DNA of 14,750 nucleotides. It comes from Deltaproteobacteria bacterium. GTDB taxonomy: Bacteria > Desulfobacterota_B > Binatia > UBA9968. The DNA is taken from NCBI GenBank assembly GCA_005879255.1, contig VBKY01000208.1, positions 1 to 14,750 on the forward strand, given 5' to 3'. Below are positions 1-9,603 of this stretch, in pieces. Both the position numbers and the translations under genes were made by a program. How positions within the stretch are numbered: position 1 is the first letter of the stretch; the number at the start of each line of letters is the position of its first letter. Under the pieces are notes generated by a model. It was not told where the DNA came from. It worked only from the letters and a program-made list of their open reading frames with translations, and ran no database searches.

Positions 1-1471
<1,471 letters not shown>

Positions 1472-2542
1472 TTACTTGTCACTGCGCCTTTTTAGATGCT
1501 CGAACTGGGATTTGAACTTTTCGCAAGGGTTTTCGTCGTCGACGCGTGCCGTGAACCAAACGAAATCAAAGGGCAATCGGCCATTGGGATCGGGCAGCGC
1601 GTAATTGTCCGGTTCGGGTTTCTGGTTGTCGACTTCGAGAAAAGCTATGCTGATAACCTGCTTACCCGCGGCCTTTGCGGTGAGATAAACGGGGATACCG
1701 TAATCGTTCCGGACATGACCCGCTCCGGCCACCAGGATTGCACCGTCGGGGTCGTCCGCCGCGATCAAGCTCTGCGCCATCTGAGCGTCTCTGGCCCGCT
1801 GTACACCAACCATCAGTTTCACGCTTTCCTCGGATCCGTAGCCGCAATGAGAGTCGCGTATATCAGCCGCGATACTAGCGAACACAGACTCGGACGGTGG
1901 CCGGTCGAGACCCAGGTCGCCTACTACCCGCGGCTCGAGAGCCGCCAGGCCATCACTGCTCATCTTCCTCGCAGTGGCGAGTGGCAGATTGGTCGCGACG
2001 ATTCGTAGCTTTGCCTCAAGGGCGACCTCAGCGATGGGTTGATACATCGCCCAATCCGGCCATCCACGTTTGTTCCAATTCACGGCCCTACCAAGCCCGG
2101 CGGCATCGTTTGGAGCGAAAGCCAGATGGTTGGCGATCGCGCTGGCGTCGTCAAGACCGAACATCTCAAAGCCCACGGCGGGACGGCGTCCAAGGGCGAT
2201 CAGGCTGCGCAGCACTTCGGCCTGCAACAGGTGATGGTCGGGGTTGTCGTGCCTCTCGCCGAGGAGGAGGAAATCAGCGCGAGCCAAACGGGTGACGAGA
2301 CTCTGGCGATCGATAAATCTGGCAGAGGAGACATCCCAGATGCGCCCGGTGAGAGGATGATTCCGACCCAAGGTCGATTTCCACGACGTGACCGAGCAGC
2401 CCGACACGACAAGTGCTACGTATCCTACGATCAAGACGAGAGCAGTCAAGTAGAGCTCTCTAACGTTCCGTGCGGCGACTCGGATGTTAGAAGAAAGTGC
2501 ATTCGATACGGTGCGGCTGCATGATTTAAAAAAGCCCACCAC
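1472..2542 (-). CDS. ChaN-like haem-binding lipoprotein (Cofac_haem_bdg / PF04187-type)
   Basis: 356 aa. ChaN-family proteins are outer-membrane-associated lipoproteins that bind haem and are linked to iron acquisition. Residues ~32-49 form a hydrophobic segment ending in VVSGC, a lipobox with Cys49 as the lipid-anchored residue, after an unusually long n-region. The mature part has the family signatures LLLGERHDNPDHH (the His-bearing GExH motif), VGFEMF, a WPDWAMYQPI stretch, IVATNLP and GAGHVRNDYGIP near the end. The start chosen is GTG at 2542; its ribosome-binding site is poor and the true start may lie further in. The family is usually ~280-300 aa. Distance to the neighbouring SDR gene (220 nt) and an inverted repeat between them argue for separate transcription. 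Confidence 0.87.
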   Translation of the reverse strand: MVGFFKSCSRTVSNALSSNIRVAARNVRELYLTALVLIVGYVALVVSGCSVTSWKSTLGRNHPLTGRIWDVSSARFIDRQSLVTRLARADFLLLGERHDNPDHHLLQAEVLRSLIALGRRPAVGFEMFGLDDASAIANHLAFAPNDAAGLGRAVNWNKRGWPDWAMYQPIAEVALEAKLRIVATNLPLATARKMSSDGLAALEPRVVGDLGLDRPPSESVFASIAADIRDSHCGYGSEESVKLMVGVQRARDAQMAQSLIAADDPDGAILVAGAGHVRNDYGIPVYLTAKAAGKQVISIAFLEVDNQKPEPDNYALPDPNGRLPFDFVWFTARVDDENPCEKFKSQFEHLKRRSDK

Positions 2543-2551
2543 AATCCACTC

Positions 2552-2589
2552 GCTAGGCTACGAATCACAGACGCGAATCAGAACCTAGC
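2552..2589. repeat. Inverted repeat with internal direct repeats upstream of the ChaN-like gene
   Basis: GCTAGG (2552-2557) and CCTAGC (2584-2589) are inverted copies. Two direct copies of CGAATCA lie between them. It sits 10-47 nt upstream of the GTG start of the minus-strand lipoprotein gene, so it could be an operator or a 5' leader hairpin. The rest of 2543-2762 shows nothing I recognise. Confidence 0.35.
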
Positions 2590-2762
2590 CGTCCACGATT
2601 CCTCGGAAACTCATTCGCATCGCGCATAACGCTATGGGCCAGTGCTCGATCCTACCGCGACCCGCGTGGCTGCGTCGGCTGCTGGCGTGGCTGGAGATCT
2701 TCAAGTGACAACACACCGGTTGAACCTTTTCTGCGTTGATGTGCTGAAAATGCGAATTTCGC

Positions 2763-3560
2763 TCACACCGTCGGGATTGTCCCGCCATCGATGACGTACT
2801 CACTTCCGGTGATGGAAGAAGCCCGGTCCGATGCTAGGAATGCGACCAGTTCGGCAACTTCCTCAGGTCGGTTCGGCCTGCCTAGTGGGATGCCGCCGAG
2901 TGAGTCCATGATGCGTTGCCTTGCGGCATCCTTGCTGATACCCGTTCGTTGCGCGATTTCGTTTACCATTCCCTGCGCGGCCTCGGTTTCAGTGTATCCG
3001 GGCGCAACTGTGTTCACGCGAATACCCTTGGGACTGAACTCCTTGGAGAGGGACTTGCTGTAATTAGTCAGGGCAGCCTTGGCGGCTGCGTACGCCAGCG
3101 TGGCTTCAAAGAGCGGCAGCGTTCGCTGGATGGACGAGATATGGATAATCACGCCCGAGCCTTGCTTCAACATCGATGGAAGGAAGGCGCGATCCAATCG
3201 GACCGCGGCGAACAGGTTCATATCGAACGCATGTTGCCAATCGTCATCGGACAACGCCAATGCACCCCCGCCTGGCGCCGCAGAACCGCCTACGTTGTGG
3301 ATCAAGATGTCGAGGCCGCCGAAACGATCCATAATCGCCTCGACGACCTGATCGATTCCTTCGCGCGTACTGACGTCTGCTTGGACGAACCGATCCGGCG
3401 TGCCGCCGGGGGGCAGTGATCGTGCAGTGGTGATCACCTTTCCACCACCGCGAATCAGGCGCTCCACAATGGCTTCACCAATGCCCTTGGTCCCACCTGT
3501 AACCAGGATTCGTCTGCCCGTGAAATAGGCTGCTTCTCGTGTTTGCGGTTCATTTTGCAT
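2763..3560 (-). CDS. SDR-family NAD(P)-dependent oxidoreductase (classical type)
   Basis: 265 aa, the usual length for classical short-chain dehydrogenases/reductases, cytoplasmic Rossmann-fold enzymes. The cofactor loop TGGTKGIG is at residues 21-28, ADV at 61-63, HNVGG (the NAG motif position) at 88-92, Asn115, a Ser pair at 142-143 and the catalytic YAAAK (Tyr157, Lys161). The C-terminal IDGGTIPTV is typical. The start is ATG at 3560 with a strong ribosome-binding site, GAGGAGG, 6 nt upstream. The substrate cannot be read from the sequence. Adjacent genes do not form an obvious pathway with it. It is only distantly similar to the second SDR at 11748-12542. Confidence 0.92.
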   Translation of the reverse strand: MQNEPQTREAAYFTGRRILVTGGTKGIGEAIVERLIRGGGKVITTARSLPPGGTPDRFVQADVSTREGIDQVVEAIMDRFGGLDILIHNVGGSAAPGGGALALSDDDWQHAFDMNLFAAVRLDRAFLPSMLKQGSGVIIHISSIQRTLPLFEATLAYAAAKAALTNYSKSLSKEFSPKGIRVNTVAPGYTETEAAQGMVNEIAQRTGISKDAARQRIMDSLGGIPLGRPNRPEEVAELVAFLASDRASSITGSEYVIDGGTIPTV

Positions 3561-3867
3561 AACTACCTCCTCGTCTCATCGAAAGCGATCCAAGCCGCCA
3601 TTTGCGTGTCTGGCGGGATTTGAAGACCCTGCAAGTATTTTCTCGGGATCGTTATATTGGCAATCATCAAGGTCTGTTACCGACCCAAGAGGGACATCCG
3701 CGCTGGGCGACGGTTTTCACTCGCCGAAATGATGGCATTTAGAAATCGATGCGACGAATAAAGTTGTGGCAAGTACGCGATGTCGCGGGAGTCTAATACG
3801 CGAATCCAGCACGACCGAACCGGCTTGGAGATTGTTGTTGAGCAAGTGCTAACCTATGCGTCGTGCT
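3561..3867. other. Non-coding or decayed stretch upstream of the SDR gene
   Basis: No open frame with a start, ribosome-binding site and family resemblance is visible on either strand over these 307 nt. The promoter of the minus-strand SDR gene should lie near 3580-3650, but I cannot point to convincing -35/-10 boxes. TGGCA strings near 3650 and 3770 lack the partner needed for a sigma54 promoter. Confidence 0.5.
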
Positions 3868-4005
3868 TCAGTCGGCCTGTCGCGTTCTGAACCGATGTGT
3901 GTCGATTCCCAGGCGCCTGATTTTTGATTCGAGGGTCTGGCGCGGAATCCCGAGCTTGGCCGCCGCGCCCACCGGCATTCGCCCCGCAGAAGCCTCCAAG
4001 CTTTG
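3868..4005 (-). pseudogene. C-terminal remnant of a sigma54-dependent activator (Fis-type HTH)
   Basis: Read on minus, the frame from CAA at 4005 to TGA at 3868-3870 encodes about 45 residues containing AGRMPVGAAAKLGIPRQT and then LESKIRRLGIDTHRF. This matches the DNA-binding Fis-like helix-turn-helix that ends NtrC/FhlA-type activators (typically GAA-x-LG-(I/L)-PR-x-TL-x-x-K-I-x-x-LGI). A TGA lies immediately upstream in frame (4006-4008) and no AAA+ ATPase domain is found in any frame nearby. It is therefore a truncated fragment rather than a gene. It is notable because several sigma54 promoters lie in the same window. Confidence 0.7.
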
Positions 4006-4340
4006 TCATAACTTGATTCCGCTTGACACCGTATAACGTCTGACTGCTTGCGCGTTTTACTAAGAAACTCACGATAACTAAATCACTTGACGTTTTTTTC
4101 GGCAAGACCGGCAATGACGACGGGAATCTTTAGTTCCTGGCGAGAGATGTTCATCCTCGTCTTGCTTGGTGATTAGGGCGGTGCGCTCTGAGGAAGGATA
4201 AGTAGCAGAGTCGATGTGGTGAGGAATTTTGGACCGGGCGACCTGTCGCACAAACAACCCGGCGGTTCTAGGCCCTTCGGTTCTATCAATGTTCGCTTCC
4301 TGATTGATGGGACCTTCTCTTCAAGCGTATTATTCGCGTG
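4006..4340. other. Intergenic or decayed DNA before the porin remnant
   Basis: About 335 nt with no gene I can support. A 23-codon frame on minus (ATG near 4152) and a longer minus frame at 4173-4388 have no recognisable features, and the latter runs into the porin remnant. TTGACA at 4023 is followed by TATAAC only 3 nt later, so it is not a usable promoter. The porin promoter was not identified. Confidence 0.45.
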
Positions 4341-5735
4341 ATGGAAGCAAACGCACGTCTTCGCCGAAAGTGTCGATACCAGCGGCACCGTTACTTCGTT
4401 GCGATCGTCCTAAGCGTTTTCGTAGCGGTTAGCCCAACGGGAGAGGCGCACGCTCAAGTAGGGGCTCTAACCGATCCTGACGCGACAGTCTCAGCATCAG
4501 GTACCGCGCCATCCTCCACTGCCGCGAGCGGGCAACCTGCAGCGTCGCCGTGGAGCCGATTTATCAATGCCTGGGATGCAATCCATAAACAGCTCGACAT
4601 GAGCGGGATTCAACTTGGTATCCGCTATGACGGAGAAATGTTCCACTTATCTCGGCAATTTGAACCTTCAGTTGACTGTCGACGCCCAACGTCTCATCGG
4701 ATGGCCCGGTGCGACGTTATTCCTCTACGGACTTGGAATTCACGGTGGGCACCCCAGTACTTTTGTCGGCGATGCCCAGGGGGTCAGCAACATCGAGGCC
4801 GCGGCAAAGTGGAAACTCGCGGAAGGATGGATTCAACAAAATCTTTTCGGCAACAGGTTCTCTGTGCTGGTCGGACGCTATGATCTCAACAGCGAATTTT
4901 ATTGGCTACAGTCCGCCAGCCTCTTTCTCAACAGTTCATTCGGTATCGGTCCCGAATTTTCGCAGAGCGGTGTGGAAGGTCCGTCTATTTTTCCCAATAC
5001 CTCCGTCGGCGTCCGCTTTGCCCTCAAACCGATCGAAGAGATAGTCCTTCGGACCGCCGTGCTTGACGGCGTACCGGTAGAGCGACCGAACGGAACGCCA
5101 AAAATATTTGCCAAGGATGACGGCGCTCGTGGTTGGCGAGGCTGTATATCTGAATCGTCCTCTGGTCATAGAGCAACCGCGCACGCGGGCATTCCGCATT
5201 GGTAGAAATTGCTGCGGCACTTACACCGGCAAGCTCGCTGTCGGCGCCTGGTACTACACAGCGCGGTTTAACGATCTAACTAGAATGCGTCCAGATGGCC
5301 AACCGGCCCGGCGCCGGGGCAGTCGAGGTTTTTACCTGCTCGCCGATCAGACGGTGTACCAAAACAATCACGATCCTAACCAGCAGATAACGTTATTTGG
5401 CCAGTTCGGCATCGGCGATCCTCGCGTCAGTCGCTTCGCCTACTACAGCGGTAGCGGGCTTACTCTCGTTGGTTTTATTCCAAGACGTGATCAGGATGAG
5501 CTCGGATTTGCGGTCGCGGCGGCACAATGGATCTCCGTTCATTGAGTCACAGCGCAAACAGGGGATACGCGAGAAGAGATCCGAGGTCACTCTTGAGCTT
5601 ACTTACCTGGCGCAACTCGGCACGCACTTGGCAGTGCAACCGAACCTGCAGTTTGTCATGAATCCGAACACCGACCCGAGGATCAAGAATGCAGTGGCGT
5701 TGATTCTTCGGTTCGAACTCTCATGCGGACCCACT
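4341..5735 (+). pseudogene. Carbohydrate-selective porin (OprB family), frameshifted
   Basis: OprB porins are outer-membrane beta-barrels for sugar uptake. The coding signal is continuous but moves through three frames. 4341 to ~4640 gives a signal peptide ending AHAQ and then SGIQLGIRYDGEMF. ~4645 to ~5120 gives YLGNLNLQLTVDAQRLIGW, GIHGGHPSTFVGDAQGVSN, the FGNRFSVLVGRYDLNSEF strand and NGTPKIFAKDDGA. ~5118 to ~5530 gives LVVGEAVYLN to DELGFAVAAA. ~5525 onward gives HNGSPFIESQRKQGI to TDPRIKNAVALILRFELS. The first change coincides with an apparent loss of about ten residues (usually a G-G-x-R-x-G stretch). The second and third can be explained by loss of two bases from CTCT-like and CACA-like doublets. 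The normal stop after the last strand is also lost; that frame runs on to 5954, into the opposite gene. Either a true pseudogene or, less likely, assembly errors. Confidence 0.88.
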
Positions 5736-5795
5736 TCGGCTTCCTCGCTGAAGAGCGGCACCTTGCGGCCCAGCCTACTCGAGGTAACCGGCATG

Positions 5796-5819
5796 AGAGG
5801 AGGGCTGACGCCCTCCTCT
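5796..5819 (-). terminator. GC-rich hairpin downstream of the small secreted-protein gene
   Basis: A perfect 10-bp stem (AGAGGAGGGC / GCCCTCCTCT) with a 4-nt loop. It begins 19 nt after the stop of the minus-strand gene at 5839. The paralogous gene at 10061 has a nearly identical hairpin at the same distance, so I assign it to this gene. A T-rich stretch follows on the plus strand (to ~5830), so it may also stop transcription from the porin side. Confidence 0.7.
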
Positions 5820-5838
5820 TTACGCCTTTTGCCGAAAC

Positions 5839-6159
5839 CTAATCCGCGTAATCTTGGACGTCCCAGCGACCCCGATCCTCTCTGTCCATTTTCTGCTCTT
5901 CGATTTGGTCGTGGCCAACAGGGCTCTCGTTACACGGTCCATAGAAATCTATGACATCACCACTCTCCGAGCTCTGCAGAGTCGGATGGTCTGTGTATAG
6001 TGTGCTCGGCCGCATTGCTCGAAACTTCTCGTGACAGTAACTGCCTGGCGCGAACTCCTGTTTCGAGATGATACCGTTGTCCTCGGCTAGCGCACTGTTA
6101 ACCGCTGCCAGAGAGCTAAGCAAAAGCAAGCCGGCGAAAACTGATGTTCTGATCTTCAT
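5839..6159 (-). CDS. Small secreted protein, paralogue of the protein at 10061
   Basis: 106 aa, unknown family. The start chosen is ATG at 6159 (MKIRTS...), 8 nt after a strong AAAGGAGG; a GTG three codons upstream overlaps that ribosome-binding site. Residues ~1-26 are a signal peptide (FAGLLLLSSLAAVNSALA). The mature part has two cysteines, in PGSYCHEKF and VIDFYGPC, that could form one disulphide, and a polar acidic end finishing DVQDYAD. It shares about half its residues with the protein at 10061-10369: PGSYCH-x-KF-x-A, DHP, GD-x-IDFYGPC, DQ-x-x-EQK, DY-x-D. Expected in the periplasm. A sigma54 promoter lies 42 nt upstream and a hairpin follows the stop, so it looks monocistronic. Function unknown. 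Confidence 0.85.
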   Translation of the reverse strand: MKIRTSVFAGLLLLSSLAAVNSALAEDNGIISKQEFAPGSYCHEKFRAMRPSTLYTDHPTLQSSESGDVIDFYGPCNESPVGHDQIEEQKMDREDRGRWDVQDYAD

Positions 6160-6200
6160 TATTCTCACCTCCTTTCTGTCTGATCTGCATGATTAGAATG

Positions 6201-6215
6201 GCAAGGCTTGTGCCA
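6201..6215 (-). promoter_or_regulatory. Sigma54 (-24/-12) promoter for the small secreted-protein gene
   Basis: On the minus strand the sequence reads TGGCAC-A-AGCC-TTGC, matching the RpoN consensus TGGCACR-N4-TTGC at every conserved base. The predicted transcript start near 6189 gives a ~30-nt leader to the ATG at 6159. Three other copies with the same A after TGGCAC occur in this window. Confidence 0.85.
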
Positions 6216-6807
6216 AACAGATCGACACCAGACAGGCGCCTATAAATCGTTACAAACAGGGATGTTGCGGATTGTTCCGCTTCACGTCGGAGAGACTTTG
6301 ACGAAAGCAGTGTGTCGAGTTATCGGCAGGTGTCTAAATCATGGCTTCGATCTGGGAGCACGCTTCTCGGAGGATAGCCGCATCGACGGTAAGAAAAGCA
6401 TTCGCGCCGCGTCGATGTCTGTAGTCCGATCGAGCTCAGCCATGATGCAGCCAAAGAAAACCATTTGAATGCCTGGCGGCTTCTTTCTAGTCGGGAATCG
6501 CTTCAAACAATTCGCTGCCGTTGTCATCGTTGGTGAGCGCTAGACTTTCCACGGTCCGTTTCACACCGTCGCGGCAGGAGCCGTAGCGGAATATCTTTGC
6601 CGCACAATCAGCATGAAAAGAAAACCAAGACCAAGCGCCCAAATCGGCGATGAAGTCAGAATCCGGAACCGCGGCCCAGAACCCGATGGATATGCGCAGA
6701 CGGCAAGATGACCGAGTACGTAATGCCGCGGTATAGAGCGAGGTAACTGAGCGGGTTATGAAGTTGACGACGCGGAAGCTGATCTGTCCTACGCGTTCTG
6801 GGAGTAC
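6216..6807. other. Long stretch without a supportable gene
   Basis: 592 nt. On minus, the frame of the lipoprotein gene at 6808 stays open past its TGA down to a TAG near 6490, but this segment has no start or family resemblance. Another minus frame contains a hydrophobic piece followed by basic residues (WALGLGFLFMLIVRQRYS, roughly 6590-6650), like the tail of a membrane protein or sorting signal, interrupted upstream. I read it as decayed coding DNA, not a gene. Activator sites for the divergent sigma54 promoter may lie at 6230-6350; none is obvious. Confidence 0.4.
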
Positions 6808-6942
6808 TCAATCGTCGTTATACTCATGCCAATAAATGTCCGTAAGAGGGTGGTCTCGATAAAATCTCTCACTGTTCTCTAATACCGAGCACCCAGAGAC
6901 CATAGTAACCAGCAAGAAGACAATCGAAGCAAGTTGCTTCAC
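6808..6942 (-). CDS. Tiny lipoprotein, 44 aa
   Basis: The start chosen is GTG at 6942 (MKQLASIV...), with AGGA 7 nt upstream; a longer version from GTG at 7002 would place 20 polar residues in front of the signal peptide. Residues 2-17 form a lysine plus hydrophobic core ending MVSGC, a lipobox with Cys18. The mature protein is only about 27 residues and ends IYWHEYNDD. This build (short lipoprotein, aromatic and acidic C-terminus) recalls the 50- and 49-aa lipoproteins at 11507 and 13561, although no clear alignment exists outside the tail. No sigma54 promoter is complete upstream: TGGCAC at 7044-7049 lacks the -12 element. Function unknown; could be spurious, but the lipobox supports it. 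Confidence 0.6.
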   Translation of the reverse strand: MKQLASIVFLLVTMVSGCSVLENSERFYRDHPLTDIYWHEYNDD

Positions 6943-7083
6943 AGAAAAGTTCCTGTCCTCACTCAAGTCCGGACCGTTGGAACTGGGGTTAACAATCGTC
7001 ACTGCTTGTCTTTGATTTTACTAATTCCACGACAAACCAACGGGTGCCATCCAGGAGAGCCTTGAGGAAGCGAATTAATTTGA

Positions 7084-8571
7084 TCAGGACCCCATCTTTT
7101 GTTTCAACACGGCCGATGGCGCGGCGCCAGCGAGACCAAGGCCTCCAGCGACGCCGTCTCCGTAGGCAGGATCGGCTTTGTAGAAGTGTTGGACCTGCAG
7201 CTCCTGAATACGCTGCGGCACCGATTTCATGCTGGCCACGATGTTGCCGATCAGGCGTTCGCGTGCTTCCGGCGCCATCAAGCGGAAAAGATTACCGGGC
7301 TGGCTGTAATAATCACTGTCGAGACGGTGATTATGGCGCTCGAGAGAGCCTGCGACGGTGCGCGGCCGCTCGCGGTAAGTGGGATCCTCAACGGGACCAT
7401 CGAAACTGTTTGGTTCGTAGTTCACCGCCGAGCCGGAGTTTCCATCAAAACGCATCGCCCCGTCGCGATTGTAGGTGTGAACGGGGCACTGCGGCTTGTT
7501 AACGGGCAGCGTGTCGTAGTTCACGCCGAGGCGGTAGCGGTGCGCGTCCGGATAAGAGATCAGTCGCGCCTGCAGCATCTTGTCGGGCGAAAAGCCCATG
7601 CCCGGCACAATGTTTTTCGGTTCGAAGGCTGCCTGCTCGACTTCGGCAAAGTAATTCACCGGGTTGCGGTCGAGCACAAGCTCGCCGACTTCGACGAGCG
7701 GATAGTCTCCATGCGGCCAAACTTTTGTCAGATCGAATGGATTGATTTGATATGTTTCAGCTTCTTTCTCAGGCATGATCTGGACGCAGACGCGCCACTT
7801 GGGAAAGTCACCCTTCGCGACAGCATTAAATAGATCGCGTTGCGCGTAATCGGGATCTTTTCCCCTCATCGCATCAGCCTGCTCGCGCGTGAAGTTGTTG
7901 ATGCCCTGCTTGGTCTTAAAGTGCCACTTCACGTAAAAAAGCTGATTCTTATTGTTGATCAAGCTGAATGTGTGACTGCTGTAACCGTTCATGTGCCGGT
8001 AGCCGTCCGGGGTGCCGCGGTCGGAGAAAAGAATCGTCACCTGGTGCAGCGACTCGGGAGAAAGCGACCAAAAATCCCACATCATCGTCGGCGATTTCAA
8101 ATTGGTTTGTGGGTCGCGCTTCTGCGTATGAATAAAGTCGCCGAACTTCAGCGGATCGCGGATGAAAAAAACGGGTGTGTTGTTGCCCACCATGTCCCAG
8201 TTACCCTCTTCGCTGTAGAACTTGAGAGCAAAACCGCGCGGATCGCGTTCGGTGTCTGCTGAGCCCTTCTCCCCGCCGACTGTCGAGAAGCGCAGAAACG
8301 TCGGCGTCTTCTTGCCAACCGCGGAAAACAGTTTTGCGGCTGTAAATTTCGGCATGTTTGGATTATTGCACACGAAGTAGCCGTAGGCGCCGGATCCTTT
8401 CGCATGAACGATGCGTTCAGGGATGCGCTCGCGGTTGAAGTGGGCCATCTTTTCAAAAAGCAGGAAGTCTTCGAAAACGACTGGTCCGCGCGCGCCCACG
8501 GTGAGCGAATTCTGATTGTCTCCCACAGGTCGACCCGCGTCCGTCGTCATTTTCTCATGCATTTTTGACAT
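7084..8571 (-). CDS. katA: Monofunctional haem catalase (KatA-like, small-subunit clade)
   Basis: 495 aa, the usual length of small-subunit catalases, which convert H2O2 to water and oxygen. Distal haem-side His56 lies in [18 protein letters not shown] and catalytic Asn130 in [15 protein letters not shown]. The proximal haem ligand Tyr340 lies in [14 protein letters not shown]. The NADPH-domain region and the end [17 protein letters not shown] are typical. ATG at 8571 follows GGAG at 7-nt spacing. No signal peptide, so cytoplasmic. A sigma54-like element lies ~75 nt upstream at 8648-8662. Gene symbol by family resemblance; strain-level naming (katA or katE) is not certain. Confidence 0.96.
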   Translation of the reverse strand: MSKMHEKMTTDAGRPVGDNQNSLTVGARGPVVFEDFLLFEKMAHFNRERIPERIVHAKGSGAYGYFVCNNPNMPKFTAAKLFSAVGKKTPTFLRFSTVGGEKGSADTERDPRGFALKFYSEEGNWDMVGNNTPVFFIRDPLKFGDFIHTQKRDPQTNLKSPTMMWDFWSLSPESLHQVTILFSDRGTPDGYRHMNGYSSHTFSLINNKNQLFYVKWHFKTKQGINNFTREQADAMRGKDPDYAQRDLFNAVAKGDFPKWRVCVQIMPEKEAETYQINPFDLTKVWPHGDYPLVEVGELVLDRNPVNYFAEVEQAAFEPKNIVPGMGFSPDKMLQARLISYPDAHRYRLGVNYDTLPVNKPQCPVHTYNRDGAMRFDGNSGSAVNYEPNSFDGPVEDPTYRERPRTVAGSLERHNHRLDSDYYSQPGNLFRLMAPEARERLIGNIVASMKSVPQRIQELQVQHFYKADPAYGDGVAGGLGLAGAAPSAVLKQKMGS

Positions 8572-8647
8572 CAGCGTTCTCCATCTAAAAACAGATGAGT
8601 CAGGACGGCGCTCGCGAGTCGCGATCGTCCCTCGTGTTTATGGCGCA

Positions 8648-8662
8648 GCAAAAAACCTGCCA
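8648..8662 (-). promoter_or_regulatory. Candidate sigma54 promoter for catalase (weaker match)
   Basis: On minus the sequence reads TGGCAG-G-TTTT-TTGC: the essential GG and GC are at the right 10-bp separation, with one deviation (G for C) in the -24 box. The predicted start near 8636 would give a ~65-nt leader to ATG 8571. Single-mismatch hits can occur by chance, so this rests partly on the company of stronger sites nearby. Confidence 0.45.
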
Positions 8663-8984
8663 CTGTTTTGGTTTAACCCAAGATCGGGGTAAGTCATGGA
8701 AGGTAGACAAAAACATCTATGCGGCTTGGAGCGCGATCGTTGGAGAAAGTGTCGTAATCTCGACGCGCGCTCGACAGGTGTCGAAGCTTTAAACACGCCG
8801 ATTCATTCGCTCTTCGGTTACGACCCAGCAATCGTGCCAATGATTATTCCTGATCAAATGCCGCGCTTGTTGGCGCCCGCTGGGTTTATTTATTTACAAC
8901 GTGGAAAGGCTGCTCTAGCGGAAGGTGGCCCGCCTTCTCTCGCAAGACTCTAAACATGCCGCGTGCGATCCTTGTGTAGCTGGC
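8663..8984. other. Divergent intergenic region between catalase and the secreted-protein gene
   Basis: I see no supportable gene in these 322 nt. Short plus-strand frames (for example 8696-8953) lack ribosome-binding sites and resemblance to any family. TGGCACGATTGC on minus at 8828-8839 looks sigma54-like but the boxes are three bases too close. The region probably contains control sites for both flanking genes. Confidence 0.45.
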
Positions 8985-8999
8985 TGGCATGATCGTTGC
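8985..8999 (+). promoter_or_regulatory. Candidate sigma54 promoter for the 189-aa secreted protein
   Basis: TGGCAT-G-ATCG-TTGC, one deviation (T for C) from the RpoN consensus and correct spacing, followed by a T-rich TCTCTATTG. Predicted start near 9011 and a ~23-nt leader to the ATG at 9034, which contains the ribosome-binding site GGCGGAG. Confidence 0.55.
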
Positions 9000-9033
9000 T
9001 CTCTATTGTTCTCACGAAAAGGCGGAGAAACAA

Positions 9034-9603
9034 ATGTACCGTGCAATATTAATCTGGACGGCTTCGTTTATCTTCAGCGGTCTGATCGCCGGCAAAACTT
9101 CTTTTGCCTCTGAAGTGAATTCCTCGGTGGGCACAGAAACGAGCATTTCGCCATCAAGCGAATCAGGGCAAGAACGTCGAGCGCTGCAGCAACTGGCGGT
9201 TACGCTTGCGGCAGGAGGTGAGACGTGGAGATCTTTTCATGATTTAAGACCTGACGATGAAGAAACCAAGCGCCCGCTCGATCCCACAATCCCGGACATG
9301 GATTGCAGCGTTGACGAAATCGCCGACTATGTCTCCTGCTATGGCTCGCCGATCGCGACTAAAGAGGAAGCCGAACGTCGCTTCACGGGACTCATCGACG
9401 AATTGCAAGCCGTCTTGCCATCGGAGCGTTGGCAAGGAGCGGAGACCGAGCCACGAACCGCTTCGATTCGCAGTTATACCTGCCGGGATCAAGACTCTGA
9501 TGCCCAGATCGACATCGACATTGTTCCACAGTGGTCGCCAAACGAAGAGATTTCGCATGTCATTACAATTTTCGGATGGACCGCGATCGAACCACGGCTC
9601 TGA
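9034..9603 (+). CDS. Secreted protein of unknown function, 189 aa
   Basis: Start at ATG 9034 because GGCGGAG lies 6 nt upstream and the sigma54-like promoter covers an earlier in-frame ATG (8989). Residues ~1-25 form a signal peptide (short basic start, IWTASFIFSGLIAG, then TSFASE). The mature protein is acidic, begins with a Ser/Glu-rich segment, and carries three cysteines, in MDCSVD, VSCYGS and YTCRDQ. Near the end come DIDIVPQW and HVITIFGW, suggesting alternating beta strands. No homologue recognised. It is likely periplasmic. Transcribed away from catalase; 400 nt separate it from the next gene. Confidence 0.78.
   Translation: MYRAILIWTASFIFSGLIAGKTSFASEVNSSVGTETSISPSSESGQERRALQQLAVTLAAGGETWRSFHDLRPDDEETKRPLDPTIPDMDCSVDEIADYVSCYGSPIATKEEAERRFTGLIDELQAVLPSERWQGAETEPRTASIRSYTCRDQDSDAQIDIDIVPQWSPNEEISHVITIFGWTAIEPRL

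Noticed and set aside
1496..2524. Long plus-strand frames opposite the ChaN-like gene
   Set aside because: The minus strand has clear ChaN motifs and a lipobox; the plus frames have no family resemblance and are antisense shadows.
4023..4038. TTGACA...TATAAC as a sigma70 promoter
   Set aside because: The boxes are separated by 3 nt instead of about 17.
6490..6807. Continuation of the 44-aa lipoprotein frame beyond its TGA, as another split gene
   Set aside because: Unlike the 14137 gene, the continuation has no recognisable domain, and the lipoprotein end EYNDD fits its small relatives.
7044..7049. TGGCAC on minus upstream of the 44-aa lipoprotein gene
   Set aside because: No GC at the -12 position; the sequence there is GGTT, so only half a promoter is present.
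7099..8262. Plus-strand frames of 244 and 140 codons opposite catalase
   Set aside because: Catalase on minus is unambiguous over its whole length; these are antisense frames.
8828..8839. Minus-strand TGGCACGATTGC resembling a sigma54 promoter
   Set aside because: The -24 and -12 boxes are three bases too close; RpoN requires near-fixed spacing.
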